The position numbers and the translations under genes are program-made. Below are positions 9,350-16,768 of a stretch of 64,000 bases of DNA, in pieces; within the stretch, counting starts at the first letter, position 1; every line of letters starts with the position of its first letter. The DNA comes from Comamonadaceae bacterium (GTDB lineage Bacteria > Pseudomonadota > Gammaproteobacteria > Burkholderiales > Burkholderiaceae_C): the NCBI GenBank assembly GCA_027488215.1, contig JAIYCB010000031.1, positions 62,001-126,000 on the forward strand. The letters run 5' to 3'. The notes beneath the pieces are model-generated. The model saw only the letters and a list, made by a program, of their open reading frames with translations. It was not told the DNA's origin and ran no database searches.

Positions 9350-10327
9350 ATGCTTTCAAGAACCGCCGACCACTTGTTCTGGATGTCCCGCTACATGGAG
9401 CGGGCTGAGAACACTGCTCGCATGCTGAACGTGAGCTACGAGACCTCGCTTTTGCCTCAATCAGCAGCGGCCGTCGAAGCCGGGTGGGAGGGTCTTTTGT
9501 CCATCAGCGAGTTATTGCCTGCCTACCTCGCGCTTTACAAAAGCATCAGCCCCCGCGATGTGATGGCCTTCATGGTGCGTGAAGAGAGCAACCCATCGTC
9601 CATCTTGTCGTGCCTGCGGGCTGCTCGGGAGAATGCCCGTGCTGTGCGCGGGACGCTCACCACCGAGGTGTGGGAGACCCAAAACCAGACTTGGTTGGAG
9701 GTCAACCGCATGCTCAAGAACGGGGACTTTGAGCGCGATCCTGGCCAATTTTTTGAATGGGTGAAATTCCGCTCGCATCTGTCACGTGGCGTGACGGTGG
9801 GCACCATGCTGATGGACGAGTCGCTCTACTTCATGCGCATGGGCACGTTTTTGGAGCGGGCCGACAACACGGCGCGCTTGGTGGATGTGAAGTTCCACGC
9901 CATGCAAAATGATTTCTTTGGAGCCCCGCAGTACGGCGCACCCGAGAACGAAGCCTCGCAGGAATACGACTTCTACCATTGGAGCGCGATCTTGCGCAGC
10001 GTGAGTGGTTTTGAGGTGTACCGCAAGGTTTACCGCGACGTGATCCGCCCCGAGCGTGTGGCCGAACTGCTGATCTTACGCCCTGATATGCCCCGCTCAT
10101 TGCTGGCCAGCCTGAACGAGGTGGTGTCAAATTTGAAGCTGGTCTCGCACGATGCCGACAGCGATACCTTGCGCCATGCGGGCCGCTTGCGCTCAGAATT
10201 GGCTTTTGGTCGCATCGATGAGATCTTAGCCACCGGCCTGCACGCTTACCTGACGCAGTTTCTCGAGCGGGTGAATGCGCTGGGCGGGCGCATCAGCCGT
10301 GAGTTTTTGATGCCGCAAGCGGCCTGA
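9350..10327 (+). CDS. Alpha-E domain protein
   Basis: A 325-residue all-helical protein of the alpha-E family (DUF403). The N-terminus MLSRTADHLFWMSRYMERAE is the family hallmark; ADNTARLVDVKFH and the C-terminal GRIDEILATGLHAYLTQFLE also fit. It is encoded directly after the ATP-grasp gene, the usual partner arrangement; in other genomes the two domains are fused. A biochemical function is not established; it probably assists amide-bond synthesis. AAGGGAGAA precedes the ATG. Its stop is one base from the convergent stop of the exonuclease III gene. Confidence 0.9.
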   Translation: MLSRTADHLFWMSRYMERAENTARMLNVSYETSLLPQSAAAVEAGWEGLLSISELLPAYLALYKSISPRDVMAFMVREESNPSSILSCLRAARENARAVRGTLTTEVWETQNQTWLEVNRMLKNGDFERDPGQFFEWVKFRSHLSRGVTVGTMLMDESLYFMRMGTFLERADNTARLVDVKFHAMQNDFFGAPQYGAPENEASQEYDFYHWSAILRSVSGFEVYRKVYRDVIRPERVAELLILRPDMPRSLLASLNEVVSNLKLVSHDADSDTLRHAGRLRSELAFGRIDEILATGLHAYLTQFLERVNALGGRISREFLMPQAA

Positions 10328-10328
10328 T

Positions 10329-11108
10329 TCAGTCCAGGGTCAGCACCACCGGCGCATGGTCGCTGGGGCGCTCGTTTTTGCGCGGTGCGCGGTCGATCAA
10401 GCAGGCGCTGGCGCGCGCTTTGAGCGCCTCGGAAATCAAAATATGGTCGATTCGCAGCCCCCTGTTGCGGCGGAAAGCGAATTCGCGGTAATCCCACCAG
10501 CTGTAGCTTTTCTCGGGCTGCTCAAACAGCCGGAAGCTGTCCGTCAGGCCCAGCGCGATCAGGGCTTGCAACTTTTGGCGTTCGGCATCCGTGCAGTGGA
10601 TGGTGCCCGCCAGGCCCACAGGGTCCCACATGTCGAGTTCGTCAAAGGTGATGTTGAAGTCGCCTAATAAAACCAGGTTGGGGTGACGCATCATTTCGTC
10701 CTGAACCCAAATGCGCAGTGCATCGAGCCAGCGCATTTTGTAGACAAATTTGTCGCTGTCGGGTGCTTGCCCGTTGGGGAAATAAGCGCCAATGACACGC
10801 ACCGTTCCACCCGCGCCGTCGGGGTAAGTGGCGGCGATCACGCGCGACATGTCGTCTTCAAAACCCGGGATGTTTTTCACCACATCCGCGCCTTCGGCCT
10901 TGGAGATCAGTGCCACACCGTTGTAGGTTTTTTGCCCGAACCATTGCGCTTGGTAGCCCGCCTCCTCAAAAGCCGCTGCAGGAAATTTGTCGTCTGTCAG
11001 CTTCAGTTCTTGCAGGGCCAGCACCTCGGTCGGGTTGGCGGCCAGCCAATCCAGCACTTGCGGCAGGCGAACTGACAGTGAATTGACGTTCCAGGTGGCG
11101 ATGTTCAT
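10329..11108 (-). CDS. xth: Exodeoxyribonuclease III
   Basis: A 259-residue member of the exonuclease III / AP endonuclease family, which cuts abasic sites and removes 3' blocking groups in base excision repair. The metal site is visible in the start MNIATWNVNSLSVRLPQVL, the catalytic Glu in LALQELKLTDDKFP, the LGDFNITFDELDMWDP block and the C-terminal PSDHAPVVLTLD. Length matches bacterial Xth. The ATG overlaps the folA stop by 4 nt (ATGA), so translation is probably coupled. The unit thyA - folA - xth reads leftwards and joins nucleotide supply with repair. Confidence 0.92.
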   Translation of the reverse strand: MNIATWNVNSLSVRLPQVLDWLAANPTEVLALQELKLTDDKFPAAAFEEAGYQAQWFGQKTYNGVALISKAEGADVVKNIPGFEDDMSRVIAATYPDGAGGTVRVIGAYFPNGQAPDSDKFVYKMRWLDALRIWVQDEMMRHPNLVLLGDFNITFDELDMWDPVGLAGTIHCTDAERQKLQALIALGLTDSFRLFEQPEKSYSWWDYREFAFRRNRGLRIDHILISEALKARASACLIDRAPRKNERPSDHAPVVLTLD

Positions 11109-11599
11109 GGGGCGGGAGAATGTTGGTAGGTGACAAACGAAAAATCCAAGCCGTTGGCGCTGGTGTGTGAATCGCGCTGCACTTCTTGCCAGCCTGAGGC
11201 CAGGGTGGGTGCGAAGGCATCGCCTTCAAAGTCGGCGTCGATCTCGGTCACGATCGCCGTACTGGCCAAGGGTTCGGCTTGTCGGTAAATTTCGGCACCG
11301 CCCATGATCCAGGCGTCGGTTGCCTCACCACACTGATGCATGGCTTCATCGATTGAAGCAGCGCGCAAAGCCCCCTCGGCTTGCCAGTCGCTCTGACGAG
11401 TCACGACGATATTCAGACGACCCGGCAAAGGACGAAAGCGAGCAGGCAGCGAGTCCCAAGTCTTGCGGCCCATGATGACAGGCTGGCCCAGCGTCACCCG
11501 TTTGAAGTGCGCCAAGTCTTCGGGCAGGTGCCAGGGCATCTGGTTGTCTTTGCCGATCACACCGTTGCGGGCGCGGGCATAAATGAGGTGAATTTTCAT
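11105..11599 (-). CDS. folA: Dihydrofolate reductase
   Basis: A 164-residue enzyme that reduces dihydrofolate to tetrahydrofolate with NADPH. Visible motifs are IGKDNQMPWHLPEDL with the catalytic Asp near residue 28, VIMGRKTWDSLP, and WIMGGAEIYRQA. I chose the ATG at 11599 (MKIHLIYARARNGVIG), where family homology starts. A longer in-frame start would translate the paired repeat at 11610-11678, giving an extension unlike any DHFR. It lies downstream of thyA, its metabolic partner, with the repeat between them, and overlaps xth by 4 nt. Confidence 0.94.
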   Translation of the reverse strand: MKIHLIYARARNGVIGKDNQMPWHLPEDLAHFKRVTLGQPVIMGRKTWDSLPARFRPLPGRLNIVVTRQSDWQAEGALRAASIDEAMHQCGEATDAWIMGGAEIYRQAEPLASTAIVTEIDADFEGDAFAPTLASGWQEVQRDSHTSANGLDFSFVTYQHSPAP

Positions 11600-11609
11600 G
11601 GGTTCTGTC

Positions 11610-11678
11610 CGGATTGCAGCGCTTCGATCGGAATGACAGGTCAAAAGCGCGTCATGGCGAGCGCAGCGAAGCCATCCG
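11610..11678. repeat. Inverted pair of a 28-bp interspersed repeat
   Basis: Two 28-bp units face each other. The left unit (11610-11637) is in inverted orientation, ending GGAATGAC. The right unit (11651-11678) is direct, starting GTCATGGCGAGCGCAGCG and ending GCCATCCG. They match the units in purL (32629-32747) and at 55035-55102 with a few substitutions. The pair can fold into a hairpin in the thyA-folA transcript and fills nearly the whole gap between the two genes. Confidence 0.8.
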
Positions 11679-11684
11679 GGTGTT

Positions 11685-12524
11685 TCACACAGCCACAGGT
11701 GCCTTGATGGCTGGATGACACTCGTAACCCAGCACTTCAAAGTCTTCATATTGGTAGTCGAAGATCGAATCGGGGCGGCGCTTGATGTTCAAGGTTGGGT
11801 AGGCAAATGGCTGACGCGAGAGCTGCAGTTCGACCTGTTCGTGGTGGTTGGCATAAATGTGGCAATCGCCGCCCGTCCAGATGAAGTCTCCCACATCCAT
11901 GTCGCACTGCTGGGCGATCATGTGGGTGAGCAGGGCGTAGCTGGCGATGTTGAAGGGCACGCCCAAAAAAATGTCGGCGCTGCGCTGGTACAGCTGGCAG
12001 CTGAGCTTAGGCTTGTCGCCCGCCTTTTGGGGTGGCGCTACATAAAACTGGAAGAAAGCATGGCAAGGCATGAGTGCCATTTGGTCCAATTCGGCCACGT
12101 TCCAGGCGCTCACGATGATGCGGCGACTGTCTGGGTTGTTTTTGAGCGTGTCCATGACCTGCTGGATTTGATCAATGTGGCCGCCGCCGGGGGTGGGCCA
12201 ATTGCGCCACTGTACGCCATACACCGGACCCAAATCACCATCTTCGCGCGCCCACTCGTCCCAGATGGTGCAGCCACGTTCTTGCAGCCATTTCACATTG
12301 CTGTCGCCACGCAAAAACCACAGCAGCTCAACGATGATGGCTTTGAGGAACACCTTTTTGGTGGTCACCAACGGAAAGCCCTCGTTCAGGTCAAACCTCA
12401 TTTGGTGACCAAACACGCTCTTGGTGCCGGTACCGGTGCGGTCGCCTTTTTGCACGCCCGTCGTGTAGACATGGCGCATGAAGTTTTCGTATTGGTTGCG
12501 GATTGGGCGTGTGGGAGAGTTCAT
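11685..12524 (-). CDS. thyA: Thymidylate synthase
   Basis: A 279-residue ThyA-type enzyme converting dUMP to dTMP with methylene-tetrahydrofolate. Recognisable blocks are [20 protein letters not shown] at the N-terminus, the catalytic Cys in [32 protein letters not shown] and the C-terminal region after [19 protein letters not shown]. The ATG at 12524 gives [15 protein letters not shown]; a TTG three codons upstream is possible, and neither has a clear Shine-Dalgarno sequence. The chain is slightly longer than E. coli ThyA because of a short central insertion ([12 protein letters not shown]). The dihydrofolate it produces is recycled by the folA product downstream. Confidence 0.95.
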   Translation of the reverse strand: MNSPTRPIRNQYENFMRHVYTTGVQKGDRTGTGTKSVFGHQMRFDLNEGFPLVTTKKVFLKAIIVELLWFLRGDSNVKWLQERGCTIWDEWAREDGDLGPVYGVQWRNWPTPGGGHIDQIQQVMDTLKNNPDSRRIIVSAWNVAELDQMALMPCHAFFQFYVAPPQKAGDKPKLSCQLYQRSADIFLGVPFNIASYALLTHMIAQQCDMDVGDFIWTGGDCHIYANHHEQVELQLSRQPFAYPTLNIKRRPDSIFDYQYEDFEVLGYECHPAIKAPVAV

Positions 12525-12687
12525 GAGGGCCAAGTTTAAGGCACACGCTAAGCGCGGTGCTCAAGCCCTGTTCAGTAGGCTTTGGTAGGCTCAGTGTGTT
12601 ACTTTTGTTACCAAGAAGCATGAGCTAGCCGGATTTGCTGGCCAAGATGGCCATGCAGAAACCGGTAACTGAGTGGGGGAAAGGGTG

Positions 12688-12825
12688 TCAGCCTTGAATC
12701 ACCCTGACCAGGACCAGCACGATGGCAATGACAAGCAGGATATGGACCAGTCCGCCGAGGGTGTAGGACGACACCAGGCCCACCAACCACAGGACGATCA
12801 AAACGATCGCAATGGTTTCGAGCAT
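12688..12825 (-). CDS. Lmo0937-family small membrane protein
   Basis: A 45-residue protein starting MLETIAIVLIVLWLVGLVS, with two hydrophobic stretches around a short turn (SYTLGGLVH) and a C-terminal VLVLVRVIQG. This is the pattern of the lmo0937 family of tiny membrane proteins, whose function is unknown. It lies 9 bp downstream of the glycine-zipper lipoprotein gene on the same strand, so the two probably form a small envelope or stress-response unit. The hydrophobic pattern and start fit well enough to call it a real gene. Confidence 0.75.
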   Translation of the reverse strand: MLETIAIVLIVLWLVGLVSSYTLGGLVHILLVIAIVLVLVRVIQG

Positions 12826-12834
12826 GGCGGTGAG

Positions 12835-13062
12835 TCACTTTTTGTCAATTTCGTGACCGATCACACCGCCAACGGCAGCGCCACCGACGGTGCCTGCGGT
12901 GCTGCCCCCCGTCAGAATCGAGCCCCCGATGGCGCCCACCCCAGCGCCGATGGCGGTGTTTCTTTCCTGTCGCGTCATGCCGGAGCAGGCGCTCAGGCCC
13001 AAGGCCAGAAGTGCCAGTGTGGCTGTGCTCATGAGGCGGGTTGGATATTGGGTCTTTTTCAT
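12835..13062 (-). CDS. OsmB-like glycine-zipper lipoprotein
   Basis: A 75-residue protein with a lipoprotein signal (MKKTQYPTRL, then LLALGLSAC with the lipobox Cys) and a glycine-zipper segment (IGAGVGAIGGSILTGG, GTVGGAAVGGVIGHEIDKK). Proteins of this shape include OsmB, an osmotically induced outer-membrane lipoprotein. The ATG at 13062 has AAGGAG 9 nt upstream, which decides the start over a longer frame from further upstream. It is followed by the Lmo0937-type gene. Induction by osmotic or envelope stress is expected from the family, not shown here. Confidence 0.8.
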   Translation of the reverse strand: MKKTQYPTRLMSTATLALLALGLSACSGMTRQERNTAIGAGVGAIGGSILTGGSTAGTVGGAAVGGVIGHEIDKK

Positions 13063-13156
13063 TGCTGAACTCCTTGTAGGTGAGATGGACACTGGCGTAG
13101 TCCCTGGGCCGCTCGGGCCAGGGTTACACAAGTCAGTTCAGCATAGAAGTTCCAGC

Positions 13157-13197
13157 GGCCCACGTCTGTGGGCCAGATCACACCTTGGCTAAGGTGT
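13157..13197. terminator. Two adjacent hairpins after the FAD-linked oxidase gene
   Basis: GGCCCAC-GTCT-GTGGGCC (13157-13174) and ACACCTT-GGCT-AAGGTGT (13180-13197) are perfect 7-bp stems with 4-nt loops, 10 bp beyond the stop of the oxidase gene. Neither has a long T tract, so a 3'-end or stability role is more likely than strong intrinsic termination. Confidence 0.4.
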
Positions 13198-13207
13198 CAT
13201 GCGCTCA

Positions 13208-14656
13208 TCACAGCGTATCCAGCACCCGCCCTGGGTTGAGCAGGTTATGAGGGTCCAGTGCAGTTTTCACGGCCCGCATCATGGCCAGTGCGGTGGGGTC
13301 TTTGTAGAGGGGTAGTTTGCCCACTTTGAGTTCGCCCACACCGTGCTCGGCGCTGATCGAGCCCTTGAATTTGAGCACCTGGTCAAACACCAGTGTGTTG
13401 ACCTTGTCCTCGAAGTCGCGCAAAAAGGCCTGGCCGTCGGCCCCTTCGGGCGCCTGTACGTTGTAATGCAGGTTGCCGTCGCCCAGGTGGCCAAAGTCCA
13501 CCAAGCGCACACCGGGCACCTCAAGCGCCAGCAGGGCGTCGGTTTCGGCCACAAAGGCCGGGATGAGTGAGACCGGTATGCTGATGTCGTGTTTGATGTT
13601 CAGGCCTTCTTGCACCTGGGCCAGGGTGATGCTTTCGCGGATGTGCCACAGGCCGCGGGCTTGTGTCAGGTTTTCGGCGACCACGGCATCGCTCACGCAA
13701 CCCGCTTCCAGCGCGGCTTCCAGCAGGGCTTCGAACTGGCTGCGCGCATGCGTTTCGTTTTCGCTGTCGGAGTTTTCCAGCAGTACGCACCAGGGCGATG
13801 TTTGCCACAGCGGCACGCGCAGATGGGGGTAGTGTTTGTCGACCAGACTCAGCGCGAACTGGCCCATGACCTCAAAGCCAGTCAGGCCTGGTCCCAGGCG
13901 TTGGTGCGCCAGGCCCAGCAGCTGCACCGCCGCTTCCATGCTCGGCACGGCGGCCCAAGCGGTCAGTTGCGCGGCAGGCAGGGGGTAAAGCTTCATCGTG
14001 GCGGCAGTGATGATGCCCAGCGTGCCTTCGCTGCCGATCATCAGGTTGCGCAAGTCATAACCGGTGTTGTCTTTGCGCAGGCCTGTCAGGCCATGCCAGA
14101 TCTCGCCTTGTGCGGTGACGACTTCCAGGCCCAAGCAGAGCTCTCGGGTGTTGCCGTAGCGCACGACTTGCGTGCCGCCCGCATTGGTGCCCAGGTTGCC
14201 GCCGATGGTGCAGCTGCCTTCGGCGCCCAGGCTCAAGGGAAACAAAAAACCGGCGTTTTCGGCGGCTGTCTGCAGATTTTGGAGCACGCAACCCGCTTCC
14301 ACCGTGATGGTCAGGTTGGACGGGTCGATGGCACGCACCGCGTTCATCCGGGTCATGCTCAGCACAACTTGTCTGCCCGAGTCGTCGGGCACACCACCCA
14401 CCACCAGCCCGGTGTTGCCGCCTTGGGGCACGATGGAGGTGTTTGCCTTCGCGCAAGCTTTGACCACGTCGGCCACTTGCGCCGTGTCTCCGGGGCGCAC
14501 CACGGCCAGGGCGCGGCCCTTGACGCGCTTGCGCCAGTCTTGCTCCCAGGGGCTCAGATCGGCGCCTGGGTCCTCGTGCGTGAGCACGTTGGCTTGGCCA
14601 CAGATGGCGCGCAGCTGTTTGATCAGTTCATGAGGGGGTGTCGTTGAAGCGTTCAT
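13208..14656 (-). CDS. FAD-binding oxidase, GlcD / D-2-hydroxyacid dehydrogenase type
   Basis: A 482-residue flavoprotein with an N-terminal FAD_binding_4 domain (PQGGNTGLVVGG near residue 80, GSCTIGGNLGTNAGG near 145, GSEGTLGIITAAT) and a C-terminal FAD-oxidase domain with DFGHLGDGNLHYNV and SAEHGVGELKVGKL. It should oxidise a D-2-hydroxyacid such as D-lactate, glycolate or D-2-hydroxyglutarate to the 2-oxoacid. The exact substrate cannot be read from sequence. I chose the ATG at 14656 (MNASTTPPHELIKQL); another Met nine codons upstream is possible, and neither has a clear ribosome-binding site. No GlcE/GlcF subunit genes are nearby, so it is probably a stand-alone enzyme. Confidence 0.85.
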   Translation of the reverse strand: MNASTTPPHELIKQLRAICGQANVLTHEDPGADLSPWEQDWRKRVKGRALAVVRPGDTAQVADVVKACAKANTSIVPQGGNTGLVVGGVPDDSGRQVVLSMTRMNAVRAIDPSNLTITVEAGCVLQNLQTAAENAGFLFPLSLGAEGSCTIGGNLGTNAGGTQVVRYGNTRELCLGLEVVTAQGEIWHGLTGLRKDNTGYDLRNLMIGSEGTLGIITAATMKLYPLPAAQLTAWAAVPSMEAAVQLLGLAHQRLGPGLTGFEVMGQFALSLVDKHYPHLRVPLWQTSPWCVLLENSDSENETHARSQFEALLEAALEAGCVSDAVVAENLTQARGLWHIRESITLAQVQEGLNIKHDISIPVSLIPAFVAETDALLALEVPGVRLVDFGHLGDGNLHYNVQAPEGADGQAFLRDFEDKVNTLVFDQVLKFKGSISAEHGVGELKVGKLPLYKDPTALAMMRAVKTALDPHNLLNPGRVLDTL

Positions 14657-14707
14657 GTTGAATAAGGGTGAATCGATCGACATGCACGGGGCGCTGGTTT
14701 CAAATGC

Positions 14708-15151
14708 TCAGTCCCGGGGCACGGGAATAAAGTTGCCCGTCGCTTTGGCTGCCTTGAAACGGATGCGCACATGCAGCGCGCAGGCCACAAACAAGCTGGT
14801 GCACAACAAGGTTTGCAGCATGGCCAGGCCCGAGGAGGGCCATGCATCGCTCCAGGCGCGGACGACGCCTTCCGTGAAATACAGCCAGACCAACAAACTG
14901 ACCCAGCGGTAGGTGTACATGCGCTTTTTCAGCAAGCCAGCGATGGGGATGCACAGTGGCAACACCTTGATGGCCCACCACGAGCCGCCTTCGCGCAGGG
15001 GTGCGAGCCAAAGTTCCCAGGCCAGGCCCAGAACGATCAGTCCCACCAAACTGCTGACGGCCAGCCAACGGGTCCAGTCCAGGCCCTCGGGTTGGGCGTT
15101 TTCGGGGGAGGGGTTGGAAGCTAAAGAAGGGGTAGGGTCGTTCGGGTTCAT
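14708..15151 (-). CDS. DUF2069 membrane protein
   Basis: A 147-residue inner-membrane protein with about four hydrophobic segments (WLAVSSLVGLIVLGLAWEL; AIKVLPLCIPIAGL; VSLLVWLYFTEGVVRAW; LQTLLCTSLFVACALHV) and the motif KKRMYTYRWVSLLVW typical of DUF2069. The N-terminal 25 residues are Pro/Ser/Asn-rich and cytoplasmic or disordered. Function unknown. In related genomes it often sits next to wrbA and opposite a yihY gene; here wrbA is absent and the divergent YihY start is only 21 bp away. Confidence 0.85.
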   Translation of the reverse strand: MNPNDPTPSLASNPSPENAQPEGLDWTRWLAVSSLVGLIVLGLAWELWLAPLREGGSWWAIKVLPLCIPIAGLLKKRMYTYRWVSLLVWLYFTEGVVRAWSDAWPSSGLAMLQTLLCTSLFVACALHVRIRFKAAKATGNFIPVPRD

Positions 15152-15172
15152 TGCGGTGGCATCATACCGGGC

Positions 15173-16420
15173 ATGCCCAATACCTTGTCCAAGTCCTCTT
15201 TAAGCAAGCAGATGGCCCTGTGGTGGCAAGAGGTGTCTGTTTTCCCCTGGCGTCAAATGATCGGATTGCTGGCCGCTCGTTCTCGGGATGCGCGGCTGGG
15301 TGTCAGCGCAGGCTCGCTTACCTTCACCACCGTGTTGGCGTTGGTGCCTTTGTTCGCCGTAGGTTTGGCGGTGTTTTCGGCCTTTCCGTTGTTTGGCAAG
15401 TTCCAGGACATGATCCAGCGCTGGTTGATCGAGAGCCTGGTGCCCGAGAGTATCGCGCGCCAGGTGCTGAGCTACCTGACGCAGTTTTCCCGCAAAGCAA
15501 GCCGACTGGGTTCGGCAGGCTTGGTGGCAGTGCTGTTGTCGGCAGTGTTTTTGATGGTCACCATCGAGCGCACTTTGGGCCAGATCTGGAGGGTGCAGCG
15601 CCAGCGGCCATGGCCGCAAAAAGTGTTGTTGTATTGGTCGGCGATCACCCTGGGGCCATTGCTTTTGGGGGCCAGCTTGGCGATCAGTTCGTATGTGCTG
15701 ACGGCTTCGCGCGATGTGGTCGATGTGCTGCCTGGCTCGTTGCGTTGGCTGCTCGACAGTTTCGAGTTTGTGCTGCTGACCGCCTGCGTCAGTGGCCTGT
15801 ATTTTTATGTACCCTACACCCGGGTGCGTTGGCGTCATGCGATCACGGCCGGATTTTTGGTGGCCGGGGCGCTGGAACTGGCCAAAAAACTCATGGCGGT
15901 GTATTTGCTGCAGGTGCCCACCTATTCGGCGATTTACGGTGCATTTGCTGCCCTGCCGATTTTGTTGGTCTGGATCTATGTGACTTGGTTGCTGGTTTTG
16001 TTGGGCGCGGTGGTGGCTTCGAGCCTGCCCGAGCTTGGGCGCCAGCAATGGCGCAAGCCAGAGGGGGCTGGCTGGGGGTTTCGTTTGGCTTTGGAGGTCT
16101 TGGTCGAGTTGAATACCGCCAAGATCAGCGGGCAGGGTGGATGGAGCACCGAGGATTTGGCCATGCGATTGCGGGTGGAATCCATTGAAGTACGCCAGGT
16201 CCTGGACGTTCTGCAGGAGCTCGATTGGGTGGGTCGTCTGAGCGAGTCCAGCGAGCATGGACAAGCTCGCCAAGTGCTGCTCATCGATCCTGCACAAATG
16301 AACGTTTCCCCACTTGTCGATCGCCTACTGGTCAAGAGAGGATCAGGGTCCGATCCGGTCTGGCGGCAAACCGGTTTGGAACACCTGACGGTGGCTGCCT
16401 TGCTCCCAGAAAAGGCTTGA
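15173..16420 (+). CDS. YihY/BrkB-family inner-membrane protein
   Basis: A 415-residue membrane protein of the YihY (formerly RNase BN/BrkB) family. The N-terminal 290 residues hold about six membrane segments with the family block AGSLTFTTVLALVPLFAVGLA and the central YAAFAALPILLVWIYVTWL-like segment (here YGAFAALPILLVWIYVTW). After about residue 290 comes a soluble tail that looks like a winged-helix domain (STEDLAMRLRVESIEVRQ, LDVLQELDWVGRL), as in the long betaproteobacterial forms. Molecular function is unsettled. The start could also be Met14 (MALWWQEV), which would lengthen the very short divergent gap. Its stop is 3 bp from the convergent stop of the Mpo1-like gene. Confidence 0.88.
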   Translation: MPNTLSKSSLSKQMALWWQEVSVFPWRQMIGLLAARSRDARLGVSAGSLTFTTVLALVPLFAVGLAVFSAFPLFGKFQDMIQRWLIESLVPESIARQVLSYLTQFSRKASRLGSAGLVAVLLSAVFLMVTIERTLGQIWRVQRQRPWPQKVLLYWSAITLGPLLLGASLAISSYVLTASRDVVDVLPGSLRWLLDSFEFVLLTACVSGLYFYVPYTRVRWRHAITAGFLVAGALELAKKLMAVYLLQVPTYSAIYGAFAALPILLVWIYVTWLLVLLGAVVASSLPELGRQQWRKPEGAGWGFRLALEVLVELNTAKISGQGGWSTEDLAMRLRVESIEVRQVLDVLQELDWVGRLSESSEHGQARQVLLIDPAQMNVSPLVDRLLVKRGSGSDPVWRQTGLEHLTVAALLPEKA

Positions 16421-16423
16421 GCC

Positions 16424-16735
16424 TTAAAAACTCACACGGCCTCGCCACATGTCGCGGTACATCACCCAGTCGCCCATGAAGCTGTAAAGTGGGCGTTTGA
16501 AGCTGGCGGGCTTGTTTTTTTCGAACACAAAGTGCCCGATCCAGGCGCAGCCATAGCCACACAGCAAGCCGTACAGCAGATACTGAGGCTTGCCCGTGAT
16601 GACCAGCATGGCCAGGCAGACCAATGACAAGCTGCTGCCCACAAAGTGCATGCGGCGGCAGATGCGGTCGCTGTGCTCGCTCAGGTAAAAAGGGTAGAAC
16701 TCTGCAAAGCTGGCGTGACGAATGGCTTCGGTCAT
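16424..16735 (-). CDS. Mpo1-like (DUF962) membrane protein
   Basis: A 103-residue protein with two or three hydrophobic segments and the DUF962 signature: His21 and His30 (SEHSDRICRRMHFVG) and the later WIGHFVFEKNKPASF with His68. In yeast, the family member Mpo1 is an iron-dependent dioxygenase that shortens 2-hydroxy fatty acids by alpha-oxidation. Bacterial members are little studied, so activity here is inference. AAGGAG lies upstream of the ATG. The gene follows the P450 by 33 bp on the same strand, so it is probably the last gene of the metY-hydrolase-P450 unit. Confidence 0.83.
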   Translation of the reverse strand: MTEAIRHASFAEFYPFYLSEHSDRICRRMHFVGSSLSLVCLAMLVITGKPQYLLYGLLCGYGCAWIGHFVFEKNKPASFKRPLYSFMGDWVMYRDMWRGRVSF

Positions 16736-16768
16736 GGCTGTGTCTCCTTTAACTGGGGCTTGAGTGGG

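Noticed and set aside
11600-11749. A 50-residue N-terminal extension of FolA
   Set aside because: It would be a translation of the repeat pair and the thyA 3' end; the ATG at 11599 matches the DHFR N-terminus.
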